A DNA stretch of 64,000 bases from assembly GCF_000380565.1 (NCBI RefSeq), contig NZ_AQYJ01000027.1:1-64000 (forward strand), written 5' to 3'. Positions within the stretch are counted from its first letter, which is position 1. The number at the start of each line of letters is the position of its first letter. This stretch comes from Microbulbifer variabilis ATCC 700307. Its GTDB lineage: Bacteria; Pseudomonadota; Gammaproteobacteria; Pseudomonadales; Cellvibrionaceae. The position numbers and the translations under genes were made by a program. The notes beneath the pieces were generated by a model. The model saw nothing but the letters and a program-made list of their open reading frames with translations. It ran no database searches and was not told the DNA's origin. This document shows positions 48,865 through 64,000 of this stretch, one piece after another.

Positions 48865-49350
48865 CTATTGCAGCAATTTTTCCAGCGTATCGAGCACTGC
48901 TGTGCCCTGTTTGGAGTGAGCAATCAGCAATAACTGTCTTCCGCTATCTGGCACCTCCAGGTCCAATTGCAAATCCGGCTCCGGTAAAACACCAGCACCG
49001 CGCTCCGGCCACTCCACCAGACTCAGACTGTGGGCAGCGAAATAATCCCGCACCCCCATAAACTCCAGCTCCTCGGCGTCACCCAGCCGGTATAGATCAA
49101 AGTGATAAACCCGTTGCGTACCCAGCTCATAGGGCTCCACCAACGTATAGGTGGGACTCTTTACTGCGCCGTCATGACCAAAAGCCCTTAACACGCCACG
49201 GCAAAAAGTGGTTTTCCCAGCACCCAACTGGCCATTCAGATACAGGGTCAGTCCATGCTGCAGGCCACTGGCCAGGCATGCGCGCCCCAGCGCCTCTCCA
49301 CTGGCGACTGTTGCTTCTTCGTCCGCCAAATGTATTTTGAGTTCACTCAC
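48865..49350 (-). CDS. tsaE: TsaE, t6A-biosynthesis ATPase
   Basis: 161 aa from GTG 49350, three bases after the nnr stop; the ORF runs to 49377 inside nnr, which looks like an artefact. Part of the TsaBDE complex that makes the t6A37 modification of tRNAs. Walker A is GQLGAGKTTF, followed by VKSPTYTLVEPYE, HFDLYRL and LSLVEWPERG. No strong Shine-Dalgarno is seen; translation is probably coupled to nnr. Confidence 0.92.
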   Translation of the reverse strand: MSELKIHLADEEATVASGEALGRACLASGLQHGLTLYLNGQLGAGKTTFCRGVLRAFGHDGAVKSPTYTLVEPYELGTQRVYHFDLYRLGDAEELEFMGVRDYFAAHSLSLVEWPERGAGVLPEPDLQLDLEVPDSGRQLLLIAHSKQGTAVLDTLEKLLQ

Positions 49351-49352
49351 TA

Positions 49353-50834
49353 TCAATCTACCAACCGTCGAATCCAAGGCAATAAATCGGTGGCCAACAA
49401 ACCTCGCTGGCCATCCTCAGCAGCGCGATTACCGGCTTCTCCATGCAGCCAAACTGCCAGACGGGCCGCTTCAACCAGGGGCAGGTGCTGCCCGATCAGT
49501 GCAGCGACGATACCGGTAAGCAGATCGCCCATACCACCAGAGGCCATACCCGGATTACCGCTATTTATCAGATCTACACCACCATCGTGGGCAATCAGGG
49601 TACCTGCGCCCTTAAGTATCACCACACCACTGAACTTCTCCTGAACTGCGGCAGCTGCTTCACGGGGATCGACCAGTACATCGGCAGTGTCACAACCGAG
49701 CAGGCGTGCCGCCTCTCCCACATGGGGCGTCAGCACCCAATCATTCCGTTTCACGCCGGCCAATACCCGCCCTTCGGACAGGATATTTAACCCATCCGCA
49801 TCCACCACTAATGGCACCTCTGCTCGCCCCGCGCGGGCTAACAGCTGTTCGCTCCAGGGCGAGTGCCCAAGGCCGGGACCCACCGCTATAACAGTCGGAC
49901 CTTCCAGCAGTGGCTCCAGCTCCTGGCCGGAAATTACCGGATGAGCCATAACTTCAGGGCAACGAGTCAAAGCTGCGGAGAGATGCTCAGGGCGAGTCGC
50001 CAGAGAAATCAGACCGGCTCCAGCCCGCGCGCTGGACTGAGCAGCCATAAGTGCAGCACCGCCAAAGCCGCTATCGCCTCCAACGATCAGAATATGGCCA
50101 AACTGGTTTTTAAAGCTGTCCGCAGCACGCACTGGCAAGCGTTTAATACCCTCCGCCGTGTAGCGGTGCACTGAGACATCAACATCACAGTAGGCCTGCG
50201 CTGGCGCGCCCAGATCCTCGAACTGGACCTCACCGCATAGCGCCGGGCCTCGACCACAATAGAGGCCGAGTTTGCGCCCGATAAAAGTCACCGTCATATC
50301 CGCATGTACAGCGAGGTCAGCGGTTCCCGTATCGGCGCTTAGACCGGACGGGATATCCACAGCCAATATCGGCCCAGGACTCTTCTTAATTCTCTCCACC
50401 GCATGGGCGACATCCTCGCGCAAAGCCCCACTAAACCCAGTACCAAGCAGGGCATCCACGATCAGGGTATTGCCATCGGCATTGTCCAACTCTGCTAAGG
50501 AAGTCAACACCTGTACGCCTTCTCGAAGGGCATATTCACAGGCTTCTCGCGCATCACCTTTCAGCTTGCCCGGCTCAGTACAGGCATAAACCGTAACCGG
50601 GATCTTTTTCTGCGCAGCCAGGGCCGCAATCACATAGCCATCCCCACCGTTATTACCACCGCCACAAAAGGCCTGTATTCGGCCAATATCGGGCCACTGT
50701 GCCTGCAAATGCTTGAAGGCCGCGCGGCCGGCGCGTTTCATTAATTGAATAGAGGGGATTTCCAGCGCAGCTATGGTTTGTCGGTCGAGTTCCCGTACCG
50801 ATTCGGCACTGTACAGAGATTGAGGCGTGTCCAT
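49353..50834 (-). CDS. nnr: Bifunctional NAD(P)HX epimerase/dehydratase
   Basis: 493 aa. N-terminal YjeF epimerase (SAESVRELDRQTIAALEIPSIQLM, CGGGNNGGDGYVIAALA, DALLGTGFSGAL, VAVDIPSGL) and C-terminal ADP-dependent dehydratase (HILIVGGDSGFGGAALMAAQSSARAGAGLISLAT, VVDADGLNIL, VLTPHVGEAARLLG, VILKGAGTLIA, GNPGMASGGMGDLLTGI). It repairs hydrated NADH/NADPH. It heads the minus-strand operon through tsaE and onward; queG is divergent. Confidence 0.95.
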   Translation of the reverse strand: MDTPQSLYSAESVRELDRQTIAALEIPSIQLMKRAGRAAFKHLQAQWPDIGRIQAFCGGGNNGGDGYVIAALAAQKKIPVTVYACTEPGKLKGDAREACEYALREGVQVLTSLAELDNADGNTLIVDALLGTGFSGALREDVAHAVERIKKSPGPILAVDIPSGLSADTGTADLAVHADMTVTFIGRKLGLYCGRGPALCGEVQFEDLGAPAQAYCDVDVSVHRYTAEGIKRLPVRAADSFKNQFGHILIVGGDSGFGGAALMAAQSSARAGAGLISLATRPEHLSAALTRCPEVMAHPVISGQELEPLLEGPTVIAVGPGLGHSPWSEQLLARAGRAEVPLVVDADGLNILSEGRVLAGVKRNDWVLTPHVGEAARLLGCDTADVLVDPREAAAAVQEKFSGVVILKGAGTLIAHDGGVDLINSGNPGMASGGMGDLLTGIVAALIGQHLPLVEAARLAVWLHGEAGNRAAEDGQRGLLATDLLPWIRRLVD

Positions 50835-50969
50835 GCGGCTCCCGCAATGTGGTCAAGAATTCATCTGTGGCAAAATAGGCGATTGCATCGCTGTCAGTTG
50901 CTCTGTCAGCAGAGTATACCGCCCCGGCCAGTCAATGTGCTTGCCTGGGATATCGAGCCGCTTTTACCT

Positions 50970-52076
50970 ATGACCGATTCACTGCTCGCAGAATTAGCCA
51001 ACCTGATTAAAACCTGGGGGCGGGAGCTGGGCTTCCAGCAAGTTGGCATTACTGATTGCCAGCTGGAGGAGGATGGCGAGCGCCTACGCGCATGGATTGA
51101 TGCCGGTTACAGCGCAGATATGGAATGGATGGGTGCTCATGGGGAAAAGCGCTGGCGCCCAGCACTCCTGGAGGAAGGTACTATCCGCGCCATCAGTGTG
51201 CGTCTCGACTACCTTCCACCGGATACCCAACCCATCAAAATACTGAAAGACTCCAGTAAAGCCTATGTCTCACGTTATGCCAACGGGCGCGATTACCACA
51301 AGCTGATTCGCAAACGCCTGGCTAACCTGGCCAAGAAAATTGATGCTTTTTGTGCCGAGCACGGGATCGAATCCAAAGGGCGTGCATTTACCGATAGCGC
51401 CCCGGTATTGGAAAGGGCATTAGCTCGCAAAGCCGGACTCGGCTGGGTGGGCAAGAACTGCCTACTGATTAACTCTAAAGCCGGCTCGTTCTTTTTCCTC
51501 GGCGAAATCTATACCAACCTACCGCTACCTATCGACGAAGGTGACTTCGTCGATGAGTGCGGCGACTGCGTGGCCTGTCTCCGGGTATGCCCAACCGATG
51601 CCTTTATCGGTCCTCGAACCCTGGATGCGGGCCGCTGTATCTCCTACCTGACCATCGAAAATAAAGGGCCGATACCCGAAGAATTTCGCGAGCCCATCGG
51701 AAACCGTGTATTTGGCTGCGATGACTGCCAGACGATCTGCCCCTGGAACAAATTCGCCAAACCCACCGCCGAACAGGATTTCCACCCACGCCACGGACTG
51801 GATAACGGCGAGCTGTTGGCACTATTCAACTGGAGCAAAGAGGAGTTTCTGCGCAAAACTGAAGGCTCCCCCATTCGCCGTATTGGTTACGAACGCTGGC
51901 AACGCAATCTGGCGGTTGCCCTCGGCAATGGCGAACCCGTCGATAGAGTCCTGGACACCCTGGAACAAGCGCGGCAAACCGCCACGCCATTAGTGCTTGA
52001 ACATATTGACTGGGCCCTGGCACGCCTGCGTGGTGGCCGAAAGCGCAAGCGCAAGATCAAGCGCGCTCCCACCTAG
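50970..52076 (+). CDS. queG: QueG, epoxyqueuosine reductase
   Basis: 368 aa from ATG 50970; the ORF opens at 50745 but that part is the antisense of nnr. Cobalamin-dependent enzyme for the last step of queuosine synthesis. Evidence: VGITDCQL, ERALARKAGLGWVGKNCLLINSKAGSFFFLGEIYTNLPL, two ferredoxin-type clusters (CGDCVACLRVCPTDAF and CDDCQTICPWN), and C-terminal IRRIGYERWQRNLAVALGN. The basic C-terminus (GGRKRKRKIKR) is unremarkable. Divergent from nnr with 135 nt between. Confidence 0.95.
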   Translation: MTDSLLAELANLIKTWGRELGFQQVGITDCQLEEDGERLRAWIDAGYSADMEWMGAHGEKRWRPALLEEGTIRAISVRLDYLPPDTQPIKILKDSSKAYVSRYANGRDYHKLIRKRLANLAKKIDAFCAEHGIESKGRAFTDSAPVLERALARKAGLGWVGKNCLLINSKAGSFFFLGEIYTNLPLPIDEGDFVDECGDCVACLRVCPTDAFIGPRTLDAGRCISYLTIENKGPIPEEFREPIGNRVFGCDDCQTICPWNKFAKPTAEQDFHPRHGLDNGELLALFNWSKEEFLRKTEGSPIRRIGYERWQRNLAVALGNGEPVDRVLDTLEQARQTATPLVLEHIDWALARLRGGRKRKRKIKRAPT

Positions 52077-52111
52077 GCCGCGCAGCGACACGCAAAGCTA
52101 AGGGGCAAGAG

Positions 52112-52651
52112 TTAGAGACGAAAAAAAGTCTCGCGGTAATGGCGCAGCTCTCCGATCGAATCGCGGATATCATCAAGAGCCAGGTGGTTACTGTGCTTCT
52201 TTACCCCTTCCAGCACTTCCGGGCGCCAGCGCCTGGCCAGCTCCTTCACCGAACTCACATCCAGGTTGCGATAGTGGAAGTAGGATTCCAACTGCGGCAT
52301 ATATTTGACTAAAAAGCGGCGGTCTTGGCCAATAGAGTTACCACACATAGGGGACGCACCCTCCGGTACCCAGTGGCGCAAGAATTCAATAGTTTCACGC
52401 TCCGCTTCTCGCTCGGATATGGTCGACTCCTTCACCCGTGCTACCAGACCAGAACCACCGTGTTGTTCAGTGTTCCAATCATCCATTGCATTCAACAGAG
52501 CATCACTCTGATGAATTACCATTGCAGGGCCTTCAGCGAGAACATTTAGGCGCGAATCGGTCACAATGGTAGCAATCTCGATAATGCGCTCTTTCTCTGG
52601 ATCGAGGCCGGTCATCTCCAGATCGATCCAGATCAGGTTGTTCTGATCCAC
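52112..52651 (-). CDS. orn: Oligoribonuclease
   Basis: 179 aa from GTG 52651, with GAGGAG 7 nt upstream; the ORF extends further but only this part is Orn. 3'-5' exonuclease for 2-5 nt RNAs and pGpG. DEDDh residues are in [49 protein letters not shown] and [12 protein letters not shown]. Divergent from rsgA; the order orn, rsgA, rhodanese, psd is conserved in relatives. Confidence 0.95.
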   Translation of the reverse strand: MDQNNLIWIDLEMTGLDPEKERIIEIATIVTDSRLNVLAEGPAMVIHQSDALLNAMDDWNTEQHGGSGLVARVKESTISEREAERETIEFLRHWVPEGASPMCGNSIGQDRRFLVKYMPQLESYFHYRNLDVSSVKELARRWRPEVLEGVKKHSNHLALDDIRDSIGELRHYRETFFRL

Positions 52652-52704
52652 AGGGGGTCTCCTCAAACTTTCCGCGCAAGTTACCGTAACTACCCGGCAA
52701 TAGC

Positions 52705-52710
52705 TATAAT
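52705..52710 (+). promoter_or_regulatory. Probable -10 element of the rsgA operon
   Basis: Exact TATAAT at 52705-52710, 27 nt before the rsgA ATG, in the 86-nt gap between divergent orn and rsgA. The -35 side (TTACCG at 52681-52686, 18-nt spacing) is weak. Confidence 0.45.
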
Positions 52711-52737
52711 CCGCCGCTGATCCCCAGGTACCAATGC

Positions 52738-53778
52738 ATGAGTAAACGCAAATTGAACCGGCGCCAGCAATGGCGTATCGCCAAAATCCAGCAGGAACGC
52801 GAAGCCCGCGCGCGCAAGCGCGAGCAGTCGGCGGAACAAGCGATGGATGAAGGTCAGCTGGCCCAGGAACAGACCGGCCTGGTGATCGCCAATTATGGCA
52901 CCCAGATATTGGTAGAGAGTGAAAATGATTCCTCCCTGCGGCAGCGCTGCCACCTGCGCGCCAATATTGAGACATTGGTTACCGGCGATCATGTTGCCTG
53001 GCGCCCGGCCACGAGTGACAGCGATGGTGGGTATGGTGTGGTCGGTGCACGCCTACCCCGTACATCGGAATTACAGCGACCAGATCGCTACGGCGATTTA
53101 AAAACCGTCGCCGCCAATATCGATCGTATTGTCATCGTTATAGCACCCTATCCCGAGCCCTTCGCCAATGCTATCGATCGCTACCTGGTAGCGGCAGAAA
53201 CCACCGGCATTCCACCTATTTTATTGCTCAACAAAATCGACCTGATCAACGACAGTAACCGCGAAGCACTGGATGAGTTGCTGGCCCCTTACCCAGACCT
53301 GGGTTATCCGGTACTAAAACTCTCCACGAAAACCGGTGAGGGCTTACCCCAATTACTGGAAACCCTGGCCCTGGGCATCAGTGTTTTTGTAGGACAATCC
53401 GGCGTGGGAAAATCATCATTGGTGAACGCACTGCTCCCAAGTGCCGGCGCACGTACTGGTGCGCTTTCACAAGCCACCTTGAAAGGCACCCACACCACTA
53501 CTGCGGCGGAACTGTTTCACCTGCCAAGTGGCGGCGATTTGATAGACTCCCCTGGCATCCGTGAATTTGGCCTCTGGCATATGGAGGAAACTGCGCTGCT
53601 GGAAGGTTTTGTAGAGTTCCGCCCCTTTATCGGCCACTGTCGCTTTAGGGACTGCCGTCACCAGGGTGAACCCGGTTGCGCCATCCACAAAGCACTGTCC
53701 AGTGGCGACATCACCGAACGCCGCATGAACAGTTTCTTACACCTGCGCAACAGCCTGGAATCGGAGAATAAATTTTGA
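52738..53778 (+). CDS. rsgA: RsgA, ribosome biogenesis GTPase
   Basis: 346 aa. Circularly permuted GTPase that matures the 30S subunit. A basic N-terminus ([17 protein letters not shown]) precedes an OB fold ([22 protein letters not shown]). G4 NKIDLI comes first, then G1 [14 protein letters not shown] and G3 DSPGIREF. The C-terminal zinc module has Cys and His residues ([20 protein letters not shown]). AGG 9 nt before the ATG. The next gene overlaps its stop by 4 nt. Confidence 0.96.
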   Translation: MSKRKLNRRQQWRIAKIQQEREARARKREQSAEQAMDEGQLAQEQTGLVIANYGTQILVESENDSSLRQRCHLRANIETLVTGDHVAWRPATSDSDGGYGVVGARLPRTSELQRPDRYGDLKTVAANIDRIVIVIAPYPEPFANAIDRYLVAAETTGIPPILLLNKIDLINDSNREALDELLAPYPDLGYPVLKLSTKTGEGLPQLLETLALGISVFVGQSGVGKSSLVNALLPSAGARTGALSQATLKGTHTTTAAELFHLPSGGDLIDSPGIREFGLWHMEETALLEGFVEFRPFIGHCRFRDCRHQGEPGCAIHKALSSGDITERRMNSFLHLRNSLESENKF

Positions 53779-54569
53779 ACCTGATTATCGAAGCGGAAGA
53801 TCTCGCTGCCGAACTAGAGCGTGAGGAGCTGCTAATTGTCGATCTCAGCTCCAACCAAAACTATTTGAGCGGCCATATTCCCGGCGCCTTGCACCTGCCT
53901 TTCCAGGCTTTGATGGCCGGTACCCCTCCAGCGCCCGGTAAATTGCCAGACCTGGAACAATTGACCCGAATATTCCGCGCAATTGGCTTGCGCCCAGAAA
54001 CCCATGTCGTCGCCTGCGACGATGAAGGAGGCGGCTGGGCTGGACGCTTTCTGTGGACCCTGGAGATGATAGGCCACCATAACTACAGCTATCTGAATGG
54101 TGGTATGCACGCCTGGCGCAGTGCTGGCCTGCCTCTCTCCACTGACGAATCACAAGCCAACCCCAGCGATATCGAAATATCCATCGATTCAACCCCGTCC
54201 ATTGACGCCGAACAAATCCAGGCACAACTAGGCAACCCGGATTTCATTATTTGGGATGCGCGCTCACCGCAGGAATATTCTGGTGAACGGGTATTAGCCA
54301 TGAAAGGTGGCCATATTCCCGGAGCTATCAACTGCGAGTGGACCCAGCTAATGGATCCTCAGCGCGACTTGCGTATCCGCACCGATGCACGGGAATTTCT
54401 TGCCAAGCTGGGAATTGACGACAAGCACAAAATCGTTACCCATTGCCAAAGCCATCACCGCTCTGGCTTCACCTGGCTGGTGGGTAAATCCCTGGGCTTT
54501 GATATACACGCCTATCCCGGTTCCTGGAGCGAGTGGGGTAACCTGCCCGATACACCGGTAGAACAGTAA
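53775..54569 (+). CDS. Rhodanese-type sulfurtransferase, two-domain
   Basis: 264 aa, TTG start overlapping the rsgA stop by 4 nt. Two rhodanese domains: the first (residues 1-125) has [12 protein letters not shown] and an inactive-type loop ([12 protein letters not shown]); the second has [11 protein letters not shown] and the active-site loop [10 protein letters not shown], with the Cys at its start as persulfide carrier. SseA-like thiosulfate or 3-mercaptopyruvate sulfurtransferase; the substrate is not determined from sequence. Between rsgA and psd as in Pseudomonas. Confidence 0.9.
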   Translation: MNLIIEAEDLAAELEREELLIVDLSSNQNYLSGHIPGALHLPFQALMAGTPPAPGKLPDLEQLTRIFRAIGLRPETHVVACDDEGGGWAGRFLWTLEMIGHHNYSYLNGGMHAWRSAGLPLSTDESQANPSDIEISIDSTPSIDAEQIQAQLGNPDFIIWDARSPQEYSGERVLAMKGGHIPGAINCEWTQLMDPQRDLRIRTDAREFLAKLGIDDKHKIVTHCQSHHRSGFTWLVGKSLGFDIHAYPGSWSEWGNLPDTPVEQ

Positions 54570-54595
54570 GAATCACCAAGAAACGTTGTAATTCT

Positions 54596-55459
54596 ATGAA
54601 TCCAAAACTCTTTGCCACACTGCAATACCTGACCCCACAGCATGCCTTTTCACGTGCTGCCGGCTGGCTGGCGAACACACAAATCAAATCGATCAAAGAT
54701 CCCTTCACCCGCTGGTTTGTGGATAAGTACGGTGTCAATATGCAGGAGGCAAAGGAGACCGACTGTACCGCCTATCGCACCTTTAACGATTTTTTCACCC
54801 GCGAACTAAAAGAAGGCGTACGCCCAATCGTCAGCGGTGAGCACAGCCTTGCTTGCCCGGCGGATGGTGCCATCAGTCAGCTGGGAGGCATTCACAACGG
54901 CCGCATATTCCAGGCCAAGGGACACGATTACAGCCTGCTCGAACTTGTGGGCGGTGATCCGGAGCTGGCAGCACAGTTTAACGACGGCCATTTCGCCACA
55001 GTTTATCTGTCGCCCAAGGATTACCACCGTGTGCATATGCCTATGGCCGGCACCTTGCGCAGCATGATCTATGTGCCGGGCCAACTCTTTTCAGTCAACA
55101 CAGTGACAGCGGAAAATGTTCCTCGCCTGTTCGCCCGCAATGAGCGGCTGGTGTGTGTATTCGATACTGCAGCAGGCCCCATGGCTATGATTCTTGTCGG
55201 CGCTATGATCGTTGCCGGTATCGAAACCGTATGGGCAGGCCAGGTAACCCCACACAAGCGCGATGTGCGTAGCACCAATTATCTAGACACCGCACCAATC
55301 CACCTGAAAAAGGGCGAAGAGATGGGCCGCTTTAAACTGGGATCCACCGTTATTATGTTGTTCGGCAAGGAGCAAGTGCGCTGGCTGGACTCATTGGATG
55401 CGGAAACCACCGTACGAATGGGTGAGCATTTCGGAAACCTTATCGCTGAGAATGACTGA
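54596..55459 (+). CDS. psd: Phosphatidylserine decarboxylase
   Basis: 287 aa proenzyme; it converts phosphatidylserine to phosphatidylethanolamine at the inner membrane. The LGST self-cleavage site is in RFKLGSTVIML near the C-terminus, where the pyruvoyl group forms. Other motifs: TFNDFFTRELKEGVRPI, CPADGAISQLG, YLSPKDYHRVHMPMAG, and MILVGAMIVAGIETVW. Last gene of the rsgA run. Confidence 0.96.
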   Translation: MNPKLFATLQYLTPQHAFSRAAGWLANTQIKSIKDPFTRWFVDKYGVNMQEAKETDCTAYRTFNDFFTRELKEGVRPIVSGEHSLACPADGAISQLGGIHNGRIFQAKGHDYSLLELVGGDPELAAQFNDGHFATVYLSPKDYHRVHMPMAGTLRSMIYVPGQLFSVNTVTAENVPRLFARNERLVCVFDTAAGPMAMILVGAMIVAGIETVWAGQVTPHKRDVRSTNYLDTAPIHLKKGEEMGRFKLGSTVIMLFGKEQVRWLDSLDAETTVRMGEHFGNLIAEND

Positions 55460-55468
55460 ACTTGAGAG

Positions 55469-55486
55469 GGGCGGCATAAACCGCCC
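55469..55486. terminator. GC hairpin between converging psd and HD-GYP gene
   Basis: GGGCGG (55469-55474), 6-nt loop, CCGCCC (55481-55486), 10 nt after the psd stop. No U-run on either side, so function as an intrinsic terminator is uncertain. Confidence 0.35.
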
Positions 55487-55519
55487 ATCGTGGATAGTCT
55501 GGGTAGTGAGTAGCAGCAG

Positions 55520-56872
55520 TTATTTCGCCAGGCGGGAAATCAAACGGAATAGCTGCCCATTACCTTTAAATAAATAAGTATCCCGCACCGCAGCAGTATC
55601 CACCTGGGGGTAAGCGCCGGGCTCGATATCACGCAAAATACTCACTTGCGCCTGAGCACTCATCTTTCCTCGCTCAATCAGCTTCTTCGCACGATCCTCA
55701 GTCTCAGCCAGGTCGAGAAGGCGAGGCTTATTCAATTGGCGCTTGTTCTCATCCAGTACAATCATCACCTTCGGCCTAAGGCGACGATCGTAAGTTTGCT
55801 CCACTACCACGCCCACTTCACCATTGGAAAGCTCCACCTGGGTACCCGTTGGGTAAAGGCCTATCGCCTGAATAAACTCCACTACCAGCTGCTCCTGGTA
55901 GGCGATACCTCGCAAGTCATACAGGCCCGCCACGGCACGAGATGGAGCTATAGGTTCGCTAACACCACGGGGGTTAGTTGCTTCATCGTAAAAGGTCACA
56001 ATCCCGCACATACGCGCTAACACGGGAATCTTGTCACCCCGCAGGCCTTTCGGATAACCACTTCCATCGTGACGTTCGCGGTGGCAGCGAACAATATTAA
56101 TTACTTGTGGGTCCATCTGTACATCGGCAGCAAGCATATTCGCACTGTGCAGCACAAACTTTCGATACTCCAGCTCACTGCGTGGATCTCGTTGCTTCAT
56201 CTGCAACACTTCCGCAGGGATAGCCAATTTACCGACATCCTTTAGAAGAGTCGCCACTCCCAGCTGTAATAGTTCACGTCGCCCTAAACCGATATGGCGG
56301 CCAAACAGTACTGCCCAGATACTCGCCCTCACCGAGTGGCTATAGGTATGCTCATCTTTATCCCGCACCCGAGCCAGCCAGGCGAAAGCATCGGGGCTGC
56401 GCAACACACTATCCACAAGGTCTTCCACCACCCGGTTGACCTGTTGTACTGGTAGCGGCCGGTTGCTCGCCACTAACCCCATCACCTGCCCCATGCCCTG
56501 CAATATCTGCCCATGCAGTTTGCGTGCATTACTGGCTTCGCGCCGGGCAGGCTGTGGCGGAGGGTATGCTTTGTGAGAAATTGCCACTGGACGACAGGGG
56601 ATAGTAACGCGGGGGGTGCGACCTTCACCAACTATACCAGCACCGCTGCCACCGACCAGGCGGCGTAGGGTCGCACCAGCACTACCAACGGTCTTGTGAA
56701 CATCTACATAGACAAAGCGGCAGCATTTTTGCAGCTGCCGTATTTCCTCCAGGTCGCGGATATAAAAGCCCTGCAGCGCAAAAGGTGTTCGTGTCCAGGG
56801 CCTGTCCAGCCTGGAAACAAACATGCCGCGCTGTAGGTCACCGACGGAGATTTTTGCCTGTTCGATTGCCAC
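55520..56872 (-). CDS. HD-GYP domain c-di-GMP phosphodiesterase
   Basis: 450 aa from GTG 56872. DUF3391 domain at about 8-95 (ISVGDLQRGMFVSRLDRPW, TPFALQGFYIRD, FVYVD), then the HD-GYP domain (RVRDKDEHTYSHSVRASIWAVLFGR, LLKDVGKLAIP, CHRERHDGSGYPKGLRGDKIPVLARMCGIV) with HD, HDGSGYP and metal ligands complete. It degrades c-di-GMP to GMP. The frame is open upstream to 57004, with no clear ribosome binding site for any start; 56872 is chosen because the DUF3391 fold begins there. Standalone gene between psd and hemE. Confidence 0.85.
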   Translation of the reverse strand: MAIEQAKISVGDLQRGMFVSRLDRPWTRTPFALQGFYIRDLEEIRQLQKCCRFVYVDVHKTVGSAGATLRRLVGGSGAGIVGEGRTPRVTIPCRPVAISHKAYPPPQPARREASNARKLHGQILQGMGQVMGLVASNRPLPVQQVNRVVEDLVDSVLRSPDAFAWLARVRDKDEHTYSHSVRASIWAVLFGRHIGLGRRELLQLGVATLLKDVGKLAIPAEVLQMKQRDPRSELEYRKFVLHSANMLAADVQMDPQVINIVRCHRERHDGSGYPKGLRGDKIPVLARMCGIVTFYDEATNPRGVSEPIAPSRAVAGLYDLRGIAYQEQLVVEFIQAIGLYPTGTQVELSNGEVGVVVEQTYDRRLRPKVMIVLDENKRQLNKPRLLDLAETEDRAKKLIERGKMSAQAQVSILRDIEPGAYPQVDTAAVRDTYLFKGNGQLFRLISRLAK

Positions 56873-57045
56873 TTGGAGAGGTGCCGACCACTGAGATAAT
56901 TTTCTGAAAGCCGCCCAATGCCAAGGAGCAGGGTGCCTAACTCGGAACCCTCTGGGCAGGCGCACATTTATATCACGGAGAGATATTGGCGAGCACCCGC
57001 CCAAAGTGAGACTGCATTCACAGACTCAGACACTAGTTACCACCA

Positions 57046-58125
57046 TTAAGCGTGATACTTCGCAGAAAGCTCTACTACCGCCTCAATCATGGCACCGGCA
57101 TGGGCGGGATCGACCTTTGGAGTAATTCCGTGACCGAGGTTAAATACATGGCCACTACCATGACCGAATGCCTGCAGGATAGTTTCCACTTCCTGGCGGA
57201 TACGCTCGGGGCTGGCATAGAGGACTGAGGGATCAAGGTTACCCTGTAGGGCAACTCGTTCACCGACACGGGCACGGGCACTGCCAATATCTGTAGTCCA
57301 ATCCAGGCCCAATGCATCGGCACCAGTTTCCGCCATCGCCTCCAACCACTGCCCACCGCCTTTGGTGAACAGGATGGCGGGCACACGACGGCCATCGACC
57401 TCCTTAATCAAGCCGCCCAGGATACGCGCCATATACTGCAAGGAGAACTCGCGGTAGGCACTGTGGCTCAGCGCTCCACCCCAGGTATCAAAGATCTGCA
57501 CAGCTTGGGCACCGGCACGTATCTGCGCATTCAGGTAGTCGGTTACAGAATCGGCCAATACTGATAGCAGCTGGTGCATCAACTCAGGACGGTTATAGAG
57601 CATTTCTTTGCAGCGAGCGAAATCTTTGCTGGAGCCACCCTCAATCATATAGGTGGCCAGAGTCCAAGGACTACCGGAAAAACCGATCAGTGGTACACGC
57701 CCATTCAGCTCTCGGCGAATGGTGGACACGGCATTCATCACATAATCCAGGTCCCGCTCGCTGTTAACCACTTCCAGTGACTCAATATCTGCCGCAGTGC
57801 GCAGAGGCTTGTGGAATTTCGGGCCTTCGCCCTCAGAAAAATAGAGGCCCAGCCCCATGGCATCGGGGATAGTAAGGATATCGGAAAATAGGATTGCCGC
57901 ATCCAGAGGGTAGCGCTCCAAAGGTTGCAGTGTCACCTCGCAAGCCAGCTCGGTGTTGCGGCACAGGTCCATAAAACTACCAGCTTCGGCACGGCTGGCA
58001 CGATACTCTGGCAGATAGCGACCCGCCTGGCGCATCATCCACACTGGTGTTCGATCCACAGGCTGGCGTAGCAGGGCGCGAAGGAAACGATCGTTTTTCA
58101 ATTCGGGCGATTTAATATCAGACAT
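57046..58125 (-). CDS. hemE: Uroporphyrinogen decarboxylase
   Basis: 359 aa. Removes four acetate carboxyls from uroporphyrinogen III in heme synthesis. Signature [16 protein letters not shown] near residue 30, [40 protein letters not shown] and [25 protein letters not shown] 58125 gives the usual start ([12 protein letters not shown]); the frame opens two codons earlier. Downstream of gltD, with its own transcript likely. Confidence 0.96.
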   Translation of the reverse strand: MSDIKSPELKNDRFLRALLRQPVDRTPVWMMRQAGRYLPEYRASRAEAGSFMDLCRNTELACEVTLQPLERYPLDAAILFSDILTIPDAMGLGLYFSEGEGPKFHKPLRTAADIESLEVVNSERDLDYVMNAVSTIRRELNGRVPLIGFSGSPWTLATYMIEGGSSKDFARCKEMLYNRPELMHQLLSVLADSVTDYLNAQIRAGAQAVQIFDTWGGALSHSAYREFSLQYMARILGGLIKEVDGRRVPAILFTKGGGQWLEAMAETGADALGLDWTTDIGSARARVGERVALQGNLDPSVLYASPERIRQEVETILQAFGHGSGHVFNLGHGITPKVDPAHAGAMIEAVVELSAKYHA

Positions 58126-58237
58126 AAGCACACCGAGCGGGCTAAAAAAGCGGCCATTGTACAGGGGGCGGGGCCACTATAAATAGAGTGGCAAAAATAT
58201 AGCGGTGCGCAGCCTTGAGCTGATAGGGAAGATCAAC

Positions 58238-58271
58238 AAAGAAAAGTATGGAGAGGGGTGTCACCCTCTCC
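58238..58271 (-). terminator. Terminator of gltBD
   Basis: GGAGAGGG (58250-58257) and CCCTCTCC (58264-58271), 6-nt loop. On the minus strand it lies just after the gltD stop and is followed by ATACTTTTCTTTG. It should end the gltB-gltD transcript. Confidence 0.65.
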
Positions 58272-58287
58272 TATCCTGCGAGGTCCA

Positions 58288-64000
<5,713 letters not shown>

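Noticed and set aside
50745..50969. Longer QueG reading from 50745
   Set aside because: It runs antisense over the start of nnr, and the extra residues do not resemble QueG; ATG 50970 fits the family.
52652..52975. Extended Orn reading antisense to rsgA
   Set aside because: The part before GTG 52651 is unlike Orn, and the GAGGAG site marks the true start.

Overview
The window looks like a chromosomal segment of a gammaproteobacterium. The right half carries the housekeeping block nnr-tsaE-amiB-mutL-miaA-hfq-hflX-hflK-hflC-hisZ-purA, then orn/rsgA/sulfurtransferase/psd, hemE and gltBD, in the order familiar from Pseudomonas and its marine relatives. The protein sequences and moderate GC suggest a marine cellulolytic-type lineage such as Microbulbifer or other Cellvibrionales. 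That genus guess is inference, not proof.

Positions 1-34300 are a nearly complete type VI secretion system (T6SS). A plus-strand cargo unit comes first: hcp, vgrG, a DUF6931-like protein, a PAAR tip, then an AT-rich pair made of a DUF6795-like protein and a class 3 lipase (putative immunity/effector). A strong bidirectional terminator separates it from a long minus-strand block. Read 5' to 3' on the minus strand, that block is: a TssB/TssC fusion, tagH (FHA), tssJ, tssK, tssL, tssM, tagF, a SapC-like gene, an unknown gene, then tssA, tssB, tssC1, tssC2, tssE, tssF, tssG and clpV. TssJLM form the membrane complex, TssEFGK and VgrG the baseplate, TssBC the sheath, Hcp the tube, ClpV the sheath recycler. 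TagF, TagH and PppA are post-translational regulators. Upstream of the fusion gene lies a REP-associated transposase-like (RAYT) gene with a degenerate active site. Beyond it, on the plus strand, are pppA and an RHS-repeat protein without an evident toxin tip.

Positions 34300-64000 are mainly core genes: an aspartoacylase-family protein, a GH103 lytic transglycosylase, a hemolysin III-family membrane protein, purA, hisZ, the hfq/hfl operon, mutL, amidase, tsaE, nnr, queG, orn, rsgA, a rhodanese-type sulfurtransferase, psd, an HD-GYP phosphodiesterase, hemE, gltD and the 5'-truncated gltB that runs off the right edge.

The most unusual material is in the T6SS. There are three TssC-related proteins with one free TssB. 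One of the three is a TssB-like domain fused to a TssC-like domain that stops before the TssC C-terminal region. A RAYT-like protein has lost both HUH histidines. SapC-like and unrecognised genes sit inside the cluster. Regulators of the threonine phosphorylation pathway are present without a PpkA kinase in view. No tRNA, rRNA, CRISPR array or intact insertion sequence was seen.
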